From positions 150,636 through 214,635 of the forward strand of contig JAKSZP010010596.1 in the NCBI GenBank assembly GCA_022478985.1: a stretch of 64,000 nt of DNA. Direction: 5' to 3'. The notes beneath the pieces were generated by a model. That model ran no database searches. It was not told where the DNA came from and was given only the letters and a program-made list of their open reading frames with translations. The translations under genes were made by a program, and so were the position numbers. Source of the DNA: Massospora cicadina (taxonomy: Eukaryota > Entomophthoromycota > Entomophthoromycetes > Entomophthorales > Entomophthoraceae). This document shows, piece after piece, positions 33,775 through 44,496 of the stretch; the first letter of the stretch is position 1; every line of letters begins with the position of its first letter.

Positions 33775-34994
33775 GCTTGCTCCCCGGCGCCATATTGTGA
33801 GTTTTTCCCTTTTGTTTTTATTTGAAACCTGCAAATAAAAACGCGTGGACGCTCCCCTCTTGGGTTGGGCGCCACTAGTAGTAAAAACTTGTTGATAGCA
33901 AAATAATATTCATTAATAGTATATAGTCTCTTCTTCTGTCTGCACATTAAGGCATCACTTTTTTCTCAGCGACTTACTGTTTAATCTTATAATAATATTG
34001 AAAAATTCTCACTTGAGGTAGATTTAAGATTAATCTCAGGATCAGTTTCCAATCTATAAGTGGTACTAATTTCTATAAATGTTATAAAAGTTAATTAAGT
34101 ACTGAAAAGGTTTTGGCGGAGTTTATTGTTATCTACCTTTTATATTGATGATATGTTATAATAGGAAAAGCTTTAACTGTTATAAAATACCCTGAAAATA
34201 AAACACTTGCTCTCCAAGAACTAGCACACCTTTTTGGTAAAATGAGTACAATAGACTTCAGCTTTCCAGGCGCCTCTTACAGGGATAGCCTACCCACTTT
34301 ACCAGACGTTTCATTATATCTCAGTAGACTTAGTTTTTATAATTAACTTAACTCATAATTGTTTTCATCTAAGATTTTAAATAAAGAGGACCTGACTTCA
34401 CCTATATATATCCTGTAGTTTCAGAAACTGTGTTCCTAAAATTAATATGAGCCTTAGAACTCTTAGCCAATGTCAACTCTACAGCTACTTGATTGATCAA
34501 CCGTACAATATGGTATGGATTTAGGACTAGAGGTCACAATTTCTGACCTTATATTGAGGAATCATAGTGTCTGGAATCGATTGAAGTCATATATCATAGT
34601 TTATTAGGGTTTTAATTTTATGTTTTATTCTTTATATTCATTTATACATATCCCTAAAGAACGTGGCTTTAAGAATTTATTTGATTCACCTGCATTTGAG
34701 TCACCAGGTCATCTTCTAAAGGAACAATAACATTCATTAAGTCTTCAGTACTTGTGAGTGTTGGCCATAATATCCATAATTGAGGTCAAGTCAGAAGCAG
34801 AGTGGTTATACTGAGATAATTGATTGACTCAAATGTAAACAGTCATTCTGGTTTAAGCTGAGTGGGAATAAAGCAATAGAGATAATCATAAAATAACTAG
34901 TTAATACTTTTAGTGTAAACATTGAAATGTGGGCAATAGCTGAGGATAGCTGGCTTAATTCTCAAGATGAAAAAGGAGTTATTCATATAAATGG
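33775..34994. other. No gene; downstream part of SPSD repeat, then unassigned AT-rich DNA
   Basis: The first 200-250 bp continue to align with 43635-43900. Examples are caaataaaaacgcgtggacg against caaataaagatgcatggaag, and a later block containing cattaaggcatcac against cattacataagcacc. The rest is AT-rich with no frame or motif I can support. It ends at the Gyp-C target site. Confidence 0.5.
34990..34994. repeat. Gyp-C target site duplication, left copy
   Basis: aatgg, identical to 42303-42307. Confidence 0.9.
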
Positions 34995-35581
34995 TGTTAA
35001 GATTCTGATATGACTGGACGATAAGCCCCAAATAGCTGCGGTGGATTGGCTAAAATCTGTCAACCATGATTTAATAATATATAGATATTTGAGCGCCTTG
35101 GAATAAGGCGATATGAGTCAGGAAGGAAAGTTATTGGGTCGCCTCCAAATAAGACAATAAGGTGATGTCAACTTATGATGAATATTTACTATATCACCTT
35201 GGACTAAGGCATTAGAAAATTGAAGAATAATAGACTTATCTGGAGCCTCTCAGATATGAAGATGAACCAATGAGAATATGGCAGTAAAGAATAGCCTAAA
35301 TAAAAGGATTACTATTGACCAAAGTTATTGTTATATAAGTGAGGCGAGAAGATTGGAGGAGGAGGATTGTTGATAGGAGGAAGAGAGTGGAAAAGAAAGA
35401 ATCTGATACTAATATTAAATTAAGTAAAGTGGTGTCGCAGAAACAATTGCTTCATAATTTTTAAATTTCTTAAGTTTGTCTTGAGGGCTGGTGATTCACA
35501 TATAATTTGTCCGTTTCTCAGTGGGATTGACCCTGTGAAAACTTCACGGCTTATCTCAACTATATTAACAAAATTATAACA
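34995..35581 (+). repeat. Gyp-C 5' LTR
   Basis: 587 bp, starts tgttaagatt and ends aattataaca. A TATA-like tatataa lies at 35332-35338. Most differences from the 3' LTR cluster near the two ends. Confidence 0.95.
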
Positions 35582-35604
35582 GTGGTACTCACTATGGGGG
35601 ACCC
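35582..35604 (+). other. Gyp-C primer-binding site
   Basis: GTGGTACTCACTATGGGGGA directly after the 5' LTR is one or two changes from the TGGTGCTCACTANAGGGG motif of the other elements. Confidence 0.65.
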
Positions 35605-37330
35605 ATTGATCAACCTAAAAATAAAAAAACTCTCCAGTCGCCAGCCATGTTGCATCAGTCCTGCATTGACAAGGAATCCTCATGGCACACTGTGCCAGCC
35701 AGGTAAACAGAACTTAAACTTTTTTAGACGCAGTGCTCAAGAAACAGGATAAGCTCCTTCAGAAGTGTAATACATAATGAACCAGCTTAATAACGTGTTC
35801 ATTCAGATGTGGATCCTTGAACAATAAAACAGGCAACTTGCTAATTGCCTAGATGACCCTATTGAATGATTAAATTGTGCAAAGAAAAAGTTGAACAGCA
35901 CCTTTCACCCTCAGCGCCCTCATTGGGGAGTGGACAAACAACAAGGGCCCACTTGGGAAGAATTTTATTATGGTATATATGAGGCTGGGTACTCAGTCAA
36001 GGAGCCTTTTGCCAACCACACAGGAATCATGATCTACTCCACCCATGATGGCAGCCCTGGAGATGATTAAGTCTTGATAAATCAATTCACCAAGTGATGG
36101 CTGTATTGCCCACCAAAGGGGCCCACGCTACCCCTGAAGCAGCAGACAAGACTTACATCACTGGCCCTACCAAACCAGCACCTTGACAAGATACAGCCTA
36201 TGGGTATTGACCAATTCCTCAATACACTTCAAAGGCTCGCAGGTATGAGTGGGAGGAGATTTTTATTAATAAGATGCCTCCTTTTGACCATTATGGGAAC
36301 ATCCACAGGTTCTTTAAAATAATTTGAGTTCGCAGCAAAGGAGCCTTTGATTGGCACAAGGCTAAATTGCTGATATCCGCATTGGATGTTGGAAGCGCTT
36401 ATCAAGTCACTTTCTATCTTCCAAGAAGTTCCGTTACAAATCAAGAAGTGAAGTATACTGTGCTGCAGCAGTTCAAGGCACCACAAAGATGTTACAGCAG
36501 AAGGATAATTTCTTAAACATTGGGTTCCAGCGTAATGAGACCTTCACTGCATTTGCTGAACAATTCATGGTGGAAGCCCACATGTTAATTGAGCAGGGAC
36601 TCTATCCAAATCCAATGTGGGCATTGTGATGACCTCCGCAGTGAAGCCATACTGTGAACTTTACAGCATCATGGCTCCAGTTTTAGAGGACGACGTATGT
36701 CTGCTTAAGATTGTTTAAACTTTGAACTGCCTATCCGCTGCCTTTACTCCACCCAATATAGTTTAGAAACCTACCGCAGCCATCGCCAAAACTTTATTCA
36801 GGGGAATCATCCCACTCTGTTCAGATTCCGCCTAGTAAACCCCAGCCTTATTATAATTTTTTAACTCGGCCTCAGCCAAGTAATCCACAGAAGTTTAACT
36901 CCTGGTATGGACCTGCTTATGACAATCACCAGCGGCCCAACTTTTGACCTGGGCCTGTTTACGAAGACTGTCAGCAGTCACACTACCAGCCTTAGACTGT
37001 TTATGATGATTGCCATCAGTCATACTATAATCATGGGCCATCTTACAATAAACAAGGACGTGGGACCTACGGGAACATTGTTTTAATTGCATTTGCCCTG
37101 GGCAACTTGCCTGGAGTTACCCCAACCATTGCGTTCATTATGTACAGTAGGATCAGTACTACCAGCAAAAGGATGGAGGGGTGTAAAGACAGGAACCTCT
37201 ACCTCCGCTATCCAAACCCCAAACTTCTCACCTGAACCTATCAAATATATTAAGCAGAAGTCCCTCAGTATGATGATAAGTTCCTATATCATTAGCTGGT
37301 TAGAGGGTAAATGAATTGAAACAGAAGCAA
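35605..37330 (+). pseudogene. Gyp-C gag
   Basis: The gag core at about 36240-36660 reads ISALDVGSAYQVTFYLP and NETFTAFAEQFMVEAHMLIE, matching the Gyp-D gag (ISTLYVRSADQVVCYLS; NETLTAFSEWFMAEAHVLIG). From 36904 to 37060 there are about four copies of a short Tyr/Gln/His-rich repeat (GPAYDNHQRPN, GPVYEDCQQSHYQP, TVYDDCHQSYYNH, GPSYNKQ). The knuckle at 37079-37120 reads CFNCICPGQLAWSY, so the His is now Gln and the last Cys is Tyr. Stops and frame changes are frequent. Confidence 0.75.
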
Positions 37331-37599
37331 GCCTAGGCCGTGGTAGAAAAAGGACCTCATGAGCAACTGAAGTCTTACGATTGTCAAATGTTTGAGCAGA
37401 TTTCTGCAGAAGAGCTGGGACCATCTGCAGATGCGCCTTCCCTTAAAAAATATATCGTTGCCTTCCTGGTGGATGGTATTGTAAAAGTTTACCTTAAAGT
37501 TGGCGAGGAGATTATGAGATTCCTTGGAAAAAAGATTCTTTAAATGTCCTCGTATTAAACAGTTAAAATTCTTTGCTATTCTCAGTGTACATACTGTGA

Positions 37600-38474
37600 C
37601 ATTTTTTAGCAAAATTATGAGTGCACTCTATAATAAATACAGGCGTCCTGGGAAACGTAGTCTCTACTAAGTTAGTGGAAAAGTTGACGTTAAAGCCTGA
37701 TGTAGAACATCAAATGGTGTATGGGACTGCTAGAGCGGAAACACAGTCTCTGAGGGAGCGTACAGTGCGCTATCTTTGCATTTTAGGTCAATTGTCATTG
37801 TAGCTCTGACAATAGTGTTACCAAACAGCAATTATAACCTGTTAATTGGAACTGCTTTCATGAGACACTTTGGGGCTGTCATGGATAGGATGGAGGAGAC
37901 TTTAAAATTTTGGGCAGTGGATCTTAATTTATTTTATCTCCAGCGGAGTGCCAAAGGATCTGGTGCATATAGAACTATTAACCTTGCCTAAAGTGATGGA
38001 GTGATTCCAATTCACTCCCATTAGATAAAAAAGAAGATCTGGGCCCTCCACCAGCAGATATATGTTTAGCAAGGGCTGCCTCTCAAAGCTTCTGGATCTA
38101 TTCCCATCCCCTCCAGACACCAATTAATAAAAGCACCAATATAGAGGTGGAAGTACCAGTCAGGCTCTATGGGGAGGTTATTGAGCCTTATCAGCAATTG
38201 TGGCTTGAGCCTCATGTGGCTCCAGGCATTATAATACTGGGTCTTGGGGAGATCAAGGTTTTACTAGCATATCTACAAAAAGAACCTTTGCAAGTATGCT
38301 GACATCAAATGTGACATATTTACACTTGACCCCTATTGAGGAGGTCCTTCAGGTTCACAAATTTGGGTCGTTAGATGAATTTGGTCTACCTGTCAAACTG
38401 CAGCCTGGAGTTATGGCGGTGGTACTTTGCAAAAATTTAATGGAGTTTATCAGAAGAACAGAAGGACCAGATTG
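37600..38474 (+). pseudogene. Gyp-C aspartic protease and downstream linker
   Basis: The protease reads SIINTGVLGNVVSTKLVEKL from 37627. The catalytic Asp of D-T-G is Asn (37636-37638). The body continues with IVLPNSNYNLLIGTAF (37800-37860), highly similar to Gyp-D and Gyp-G. The linker includes EEVLQVHKFGSLDEF, equivalent to DEVYQIHDFGSQENL of Gyp-D, and ends near LSEEQKDQIA (about 38474) where the foreign insert starts. Confidence 0.78.
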
Positions 38475-39155
38475 CAACGGATCAGAAGGCACCTAATCCA
38501 TACATTGGTTTGGATTGGGTGGAGTTTGATCCAAATGTGGCCATGATTCAATGGGCATCAAAATTGGTAAGTTTGGAACTGGGTGAAATCGACATCCCAA
38601 GCCCAAATCACATCTGCGGAATGATGATGAGCTTACGCAGGGCGTGGATGGTGATCTGGTGGGATGGCGAATCTTTGCTAATGATGTGTTGGTTGGAGCT
38701 TGGAAGAGTCTGACTAAAAAAGCTTATTTGATATTCACAGTGCACTATTTAAGGGTAGACGTTGCAGCCCTGTAGGGAAGTTGCATCTTCTATGAGGAAT
38801 TTGGAAATAAAGAATATTAGCTAGCTCAGATAACATTAATTTTATTTAGTAAAAAAAATCAGATCAGATTGAAGTCATGAGCTCCACTAGTGAGCTTGGT
38901 GTGGCGTTGGCGTTGTTCTCATCCCTTTCCTGGTCCCAGACTCTGCTACTGATGTGCAGTGTCATGGGAACAATGGTACAAGAGTATGTGGCAATGATGA
39001 GACATGGCGGTCGGGTTTGAGGATGGGCCTCTGCAGGCCTGTACCTAGCATGGTCAGTAACATACTTCTTACTGCCCAATTCATTCGTTGTGTATTGGCG
39101 CAAACCCACCCATTACACATGTGATAGCTTTATATCAAATATAATGAGATTTTGT
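38475..39155 (+). other. Foreign coding-like insert in Gyp-C between protease and reverse transcriptase
   Basis: Gyp-D and Gyp-G run directly from the (S)EDQKD block to the LGCA block here, whereas Gyp-C has about 680 extra bases. The first part reads KAPNPYIGLDWVEFDPN and is open to 38713. Another frame (about 38608-38776) reads DELTQGVDGDLVGWRIFAND and YLIFTVHYLRVDVAAL. A third (from 38878) starts MSSTSELGVALALFSSLSW and is hydrophobic. A consensus-like splice donor, ttggtaagt, lies near 38567. I do not recognise the product. It may be a captured host gene piece or an insertion of another element. Confidence 0.45.
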
Positions 39156-40000
39156 GTTGTAGACCACGTTTTAGGGTGTGCTCAGAGGGGGTCCATTGAT
39201 TGGACACTGAGGATCATTCCCCCATTAAGTCTTGGATGATTTGCTGATCAAGGGCAGCTGAAGAAGTAGTTACTGAGAAAACGGAAATCTGCTGGAACAA
39301 AGGATGCTCAAACTGTCAAAGAGTCCGTGGGCTTTGCCCATTTTAATTGTAAAAAAGATTGATGGTACCAACTGGATAGTGATAGACTACTGTATACAAC
39401 CGTTTCAAAAAGAGCACATATATCTTGCCACAGATTGACAATGCTTTGGATCTTTTAGGAGTAGAGATTTACTTCTTGGCAATGGATTTGATATTGGGTT
39501 ACTGCCAAATATAGTTTCCTGTGGCAGAACAGGAGAAATGCGCTGTAAGCACATCCAAGAGGGTGTTTCAACTGACAAGTATGCCTCAAGGGCTTTGTAA
39601 CGCCATGACTATGTTCCACCAGGCTATGGACACCATACTTTGCGACCTGAAGCTGTCATGCATTATCATGTACTTCAACGATATCAATGTCTTTTCCCAA
39701 ACATTTTCTTAGAACCTTACCCATATGGAAGAATTTTACGCCTCCTTGCAGAGTCCAACATTAATATTAAGCTCCATAGATGCACTTCTTCAAGGACCAT
39801 TTTGGAATACCTTGGGTTTGTGGTAAATGTGAAGGGGCTAAAATTGCAGCTGGATAAGGTTAATGCTATCTGGAAAATGACACCGCCAAGCAGCAAATGT
39901 GATGTACAGGTATCTTAAGGATGTTTGGTTACTACTGGCTTTTTCCCCAACTTCAGCTGTATTGGAGGTCCGCTGTTTGTTTTACTAAAAAAGATGCCAT
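39156..40000 (+). pseudogene. Gyp-C reverse transcriptase
   Basis: Starts with DHVLGCAQRG and continues through the fingers and palm: LGYCQI, EQEKCAVSTSKRVFQLTSMP and then MYFNDINVFSQTF. The active site YLDD has become YFND (39671-39682), with one catalytic Asp changed to Asn. The region FGYYWLF follows near 39920. Several frame changes occur. The enzyme would be inactive. Confidence 0.82.
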
Positions 40001-40640
40001 GTTCAAATGGATGAAAGTCAACAATGCTCCTTTGATACACTTTGGACGGCGCTAATCAGCGCGTCAGTGCTATGCTATCCAAATTTTAATAAAGAATTTA
40101 TCGTTCAGACAGATGCGTCCCTTTCTGCTGTTAAGGTGGTTTTATCTCAAAAGGATGACGAGGGGGAGCACCTGGTTGCATACTGCAGTCAGAGCCTGAC
40201 CTGACATGAACTCAATTATACTGTGACTGAGCAAGAGTGATTAGTGGTAATTTATGCATATAAGCAATTTAGGATTATCTGCATGCAGTGAAGTTTATAG
40301 TTGTAACGGATCATGATTTGTTATGCTGGTTGAAAAATCTCAAGGAGCCTGAAGGGCTTCTAGCCCAATGGGCCCTCAAACTGCAGGCCTATGACTTAAA
40401 TATCCTCCACTGACCTGGAGAAAAACACCAGAATTCTGATTGTTATTTTAGATTACCAACGATTGTCATCACACCATATATGAGTACTGTGTTGTACAAT
40501 AAAATGCTTAGAAGAACATATGATGACAAACCGTCTCAAGTTATAAAGGCGTTAATTTAAGATGCGAGCTTATAGCTTTCAATGGAACGGTGAGTTTGTA
40601 TAAGCAGATTGGAGATTCTATGGTGAACTTCCTGAGACCC
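40001..40640 (+). pseudogene. Gyp-C RNase H
   Basis: The open segment 40007-40204 reads VQTDASLSAVKVVLSQKDDEG (catalytic Asp kept) and ends AYCSQSLT. Stops follow. TEQE-stop-LVVIYAY retains the Glu block and VVTDHDLLCWLKNLKEPEG the next one. It is colinear with 58075-57806 of Gyp-D. Confidence 0.82.
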
Positions 40641-41700
40641 TCAGCGCGGCCAAGTATTATTATGAGTGCGCACAAGGCAGTCAGACATGGTGGATTGCGC
40701 AAGATGCTTGAATTGCTGGGCCTTAATTATTTTTGGAGAGCATGAACTTTGACATGCTTGTGACAATTTCCTGCTATCACCAGTGTCAAGTGAAAAGCTG
40801 CTCCACTAGAAGACATCATACTTGCTAGTGAAACCGCATTTTTCTTGGTATACAGTTTCCATTGACGTCATTGGTCCCCTGCTAACTGGATCAAATTGTT
40901 CTAAATATATTCTGGTGGCGATCAACCACTTGACCAGGTGGGTAGAAGCATGGGTGATCCAGGATTTAAGGGCGGTCACAGTGGCCAAGTTCTATTGGAA
41001 TGTATAATCCAGTGATATGGCTGTCCTCAGTATATCCTTACTGATAATGGAACTAACTTCACCTCCCACATTCTTCTAAATCTAAATGAGTTGATGGCCA
41101 TCCATGGTGTTCTGATGACCCCATATCACCCAGAGTCCAATGGTATGGTTGAGCGAGTTAAAGGGACCTTGACGAACATACTACAGAAACTAGTAATAGA
41201 TTGACCTTAAGATTGGAGTTAGCTCCTTTCCACCGCCGTCTTTGCCTAAAACATTAGCTACCACTCTAAAAAGGGGAAGAGTCCCTTCCAGTTACTATAT
41301 GGATGGCACCCAGCTCATCCTGCACTGCTCTATGCTTATGTAGAAGATACCGGTGGAATGGATCCACAACATCACTTGACTAGCCTGTCAAACACTTTAA
41401 TCAAGCTGCAAACTGAAGCGCACTATTTCAGCTTATCCAAAAAGATAATGAATCAAATGCTGATCAGGTACAGCGTAGCGGCCTAGTCCAGTTCAAAGAA
41501 GGAAAGATGGTTCTATTTAATGACCAGCACAAGTTTGGTCAAAAGAATAAGTTGACCAGCATCTGGGTTGGTCCATTTGAGGTAATTGAAAAACATGTAT
41601 CAGCGCCTACACTATCAAGAACACCACAAGTGATCAAATAATTCACTGAGTGCAAGTGAAGTTTTTCCAGGTGTATAAATAATATGAGACTTATTGTCCA
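40641..41700 (+). pseudogene. Gyp-C integrase
   Basis: Triad residues are visible: Asp in VSIDVIGPLLTG (about 40857), Asp in [10 protein letters not shown] (about 41040) and Glu in [12 protein letters not shown] (about 41145). LLYGWHPAHPA follows, and the C-terminal part FNDQHKFGQKNKL with WVGPFEV ends shortly before the purine tract. No chromodomain is present. Stops interrupt each third of the protein. Confidence 0.85.
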
Positions 41701-41714
41701 GTCAAGGGGGGTAA
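41701..41714 (+). other. Gyp-C polypurine tract
   Basis: gtcaaggggggtaa directly before the 3' LTR. Confidence 0.75.
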
Positions 41715-42302
41715 TGTTGAGATTCTGATATGACTGGACGATAAGCCCCAAATAGCTGTGGCAGATTTTCTAAAATCTGTCAACCATAATTTAATAATAT
41801 ATAGATATTTGAGTGCCTTGGAATAAGGCGATATGAGTCAGGAAGGAAAGTTATTGGGTCGCCTCCAAATAAGACAATAAGGTGATGTCAACTTATGATG
41901 AATATTTACTATATCACCTTGGACTAAGGCATTAGAAAATTGAAGAATAATAGACTTATCTGGAGCCTCTCAGATATGAAGATGAACCAATGAGAATATG
42001 GCAGTAAAGAATAGCCTTTATAAAAGAATTACTATTGACCAAAGTTATTGTTATATAAGTGAGGCGAGAAGATTGGAGGAGGAGGATTGTTGATAGGAGG
42101 AAGAGAGTGGAAAAGAAAGAATCTGATACTAATATTAAATTAAATAAAGTGGTGTCGCAGAAGCAATTGCTTCATAATTTTTAAATTTCTTAAGTTTGTC
42201 TTGAGGGCTGGTGATTCACGTATAATTTGTCCGTTTCTCAGTGGGATTGACCCTGTGCAAACTTCACGGCTTATCTCAACTTAATTCGCCAAAACAATAA
42301 CA
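41715..42302 (+). repeat. Gyp-C 3' LTR
   Basis: 588 bp, starts tgttgagatt and ends acaataaca, followed by the aatgg target duplication (42303-42307). Confidence 0.95.
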
Positions 42303-42307
42303 AATGG

Positions 42308-43167
42308 AAAATAAATTTGGGACAATATCTAAAATAACTCTTCAGGAAGTCCATGGAAGAAAATTTCTTTTAAAAAAACTAATTTTCCCCTTGGATTTAA
42401 TTTTTAGTTATCCAAATTTTTTAGAGTATTTGAGAAGGTGGTATACAATCACCATAGCTGTATAAAAATCTAAAAGAATAAATATGCAAGGAAAAAGTCA
42501 ACGCTTAATTAGGACCAACTTTGAAAAGGAATCTATAGATGGTTTAGCAAGTCTTGGAACAAGAACAAATGATTTTTAAAAAGATTACCGTTTAGACAGA
42601 TGCCCACATAATATCTACTATCACAGGAATACCAGGACAAGATTAGTGATGAGATAATTTGCTCCTTATTCTTGGAAATGTCAGAAAGGCCATATAGAGA
42701 ATGATCATGGAAAGCTTTTAGGATCTCTAATTGCATTGAACGGACAGGATCCCATAGCTTAGACTTGTGCAAAAAATAGGAGCCTTTCCTTTTGTGAATT
42801 AGTGTAGTTATAAAATAGTGAAACCTGCCACAAGCTCATTAAGCTTCTTGTCAATAAAACAGTGGGAATGCAATCCTTGATCTTTTTGTTATCAACAAAT
42901 CAAATTTTTATTATTTTATGGAAAAGAAAAAGGGTGATGCCATTGTGGCCATATAATGTGTTTTTCAATTCCTTTTTTTAAATATTAGCTTATGTTTGCA
43001 ACTTAAACTGCAGTTATAAGGGTGAGTGCACCTATCATTTATTTAATTAAAAAGTTGTAGTGGGTAAAGACGAATTTAGCTCTAAGAATTTTTTATTAAT
43101 CCTCCCAATTTTCACTCTCACCGTTTTAATCTAAGCCTGGTTACTCTATTTAAAAAATTTAAATAAA
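42308..43167. other. No gene recognised
   Basis: AT-rich DNA between Gyp-C and SPSD copy 2. The reading frames are short and I see no coding similarity to other parts of the window. The last 60 bases lead into the ATG of the SPSD repeat. Confidence 0.4.
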
Positions 43168-43634
43168 ATGGCCGTGGAGGGCGCAGCTTCTCCTTCCAAC
43201 ACCCTACTCCGCCAGCATCTTCATGGGGTGATGGAACCCCTCATTGAAGGTTTTTCTATCCCAAATTTCCCTCATGATTTTGATGAAGATGCATAATATG
43301 AAATTGAGGAGCTCGCTTTTGGCGCAAGCTGTGCTTGAATCAATGCAATAAAAACGTCTCTTTTTTGGCCCCAACTATCCCCAAACCTGCTAGCACATCA
43401 AGTTATTTTCTTGTGTGCGAGCTCTCATCACTTTTTTGAGCATCAACTTTCTCAATATGTTATGGCGATGGACACTATCAGCCTCATAAATGAAGGAATT
43501 AACAGCTATACCTCCTTATGCCCAATGTCACTGATGCTCCTACCCCAATGTTTTCTGCCATGGTCCACATGCTAAAGTGGGTGCCAGACAAAAGTTTCCT
43601 AAAAGCTTCTTCACCTTCTGATATGGCTTCCTAG
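43168..43634 (+). pseudogene. SPSD repeat copy 2 (unknown gene-like unit, about 155 codons)
   Basis: Starts MAVEGAASPSNTLLRQHLHG and stays open for 42 codons. After a stop it continues YEIEELAFGASCA and, after a second stop, HQVIFLCASSHH. One frame change near 43515 leads to DAPTPMFSAMVHMLKWVPD and the final SSPSDMAS-stop. The same order and ending occur in copy 1 (1-301 plus 33745-33774). Acidic and Ser/Pro-rich ends, with no zinc or catalytic motif seen. The family is not recognised. The upstream sequence of copy 1 lies outside the window, so the true start is not confirmed. Confidence 0.55.
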
Positions 43635-44496
43635 GCTGGTAGCTAAGGTGCCGTTTTAGTAATTTTTTTATTTATAATAACCCTTTGTTTAGCTTATTTA
43701 CAAATAAAGATGCATGGAAGCTCCCCTTTTTAAGTTAAAAACCCCTAGTGCTAAATAAAGAAGTTGTAATGGGGAATTACTTTACCACTAAGCTTTTCTT
43801 TGGTTCATGTTACGTGCATAGATGAGATTTGAGCGGTATATGTTCTTAATAAAAAGGAGTGCTGGTTATATATAAATGGTTTTACCACCCATTCAGAGCT
43901 GCCACCATTACATAAGCACCTTTTCATTAGCAGGATAGTTGGTTCTAGCATAACATCTTTTAGCTAAAAACTCAGGGTTAAGTTTACTCTTTAATCCTGA
44001 AATAATACACCGCCCAGGGCAAAGATGTAAGAATCAACTATATTGATAAAAGAAAGAGATGGATCAGGGTGTTTCAGGACTGACGCAGACAGCAGATAAG
44101 TTATGAATCCTAATTTTTGTGGATAATATAAAATATACCAGAAACTAATTCCTCATTCTCAGGAAAGAACCTCTCTAGCTATTCACCAGTAGCAACTTTA
44201 AAATAACCATGATTAAGTCATGGAAGATATTTTAGAACCCACTTTTATAGAATGAAGCGATCAAGAAAAAAATAAAACTAGTTAAGATGTCATCAAATGA
44301 ACAAATTTGATAGACAATGCATGAGATAATTATAGGACTGAGAATGACAATAGCTATGAATTCCAAGCCCTTTATATATTTTTAGAGTAGATAAAAAGTT
44401 TTCAAACACCTGACAATTAAATGATTTCAGATAAGGTAAAATGATGACAGAAGAATTGCCAATGTCATACACAATACTAGTTTCCTAAACGGAATA
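43635..44496. other. Downstream part of SPSD repeat copy 2; no gene
   Basis: The first 250 bp align with 33775-34000 downstream of copy 1, so the repeated unit extends past the coding-like part. The remainder is AT-rich with no supported feature. Confidence 0.45.

Larger units (their letters stand above)
34995..42302 (+). mobile_element. Gyp-C: Ty3/gypsy-type element with young LTRs and dead coding region
   Basis: LTRs of 587 and 588 bp, about 96% identical by eye, with a perfect aatgg duplication. Gag, protease, reverse transcriptase, RNase H and integrase follow in order on the + strand, with a primer-binding site and purine tract. Its LTR starts and protein blocks match Gyp-D, so both belong to one family. 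Despite the young LTRs, the coding region has many stops, substitutions at catalytic residues and a roughly 680-bp foreign insert. Confidence 0.95.
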
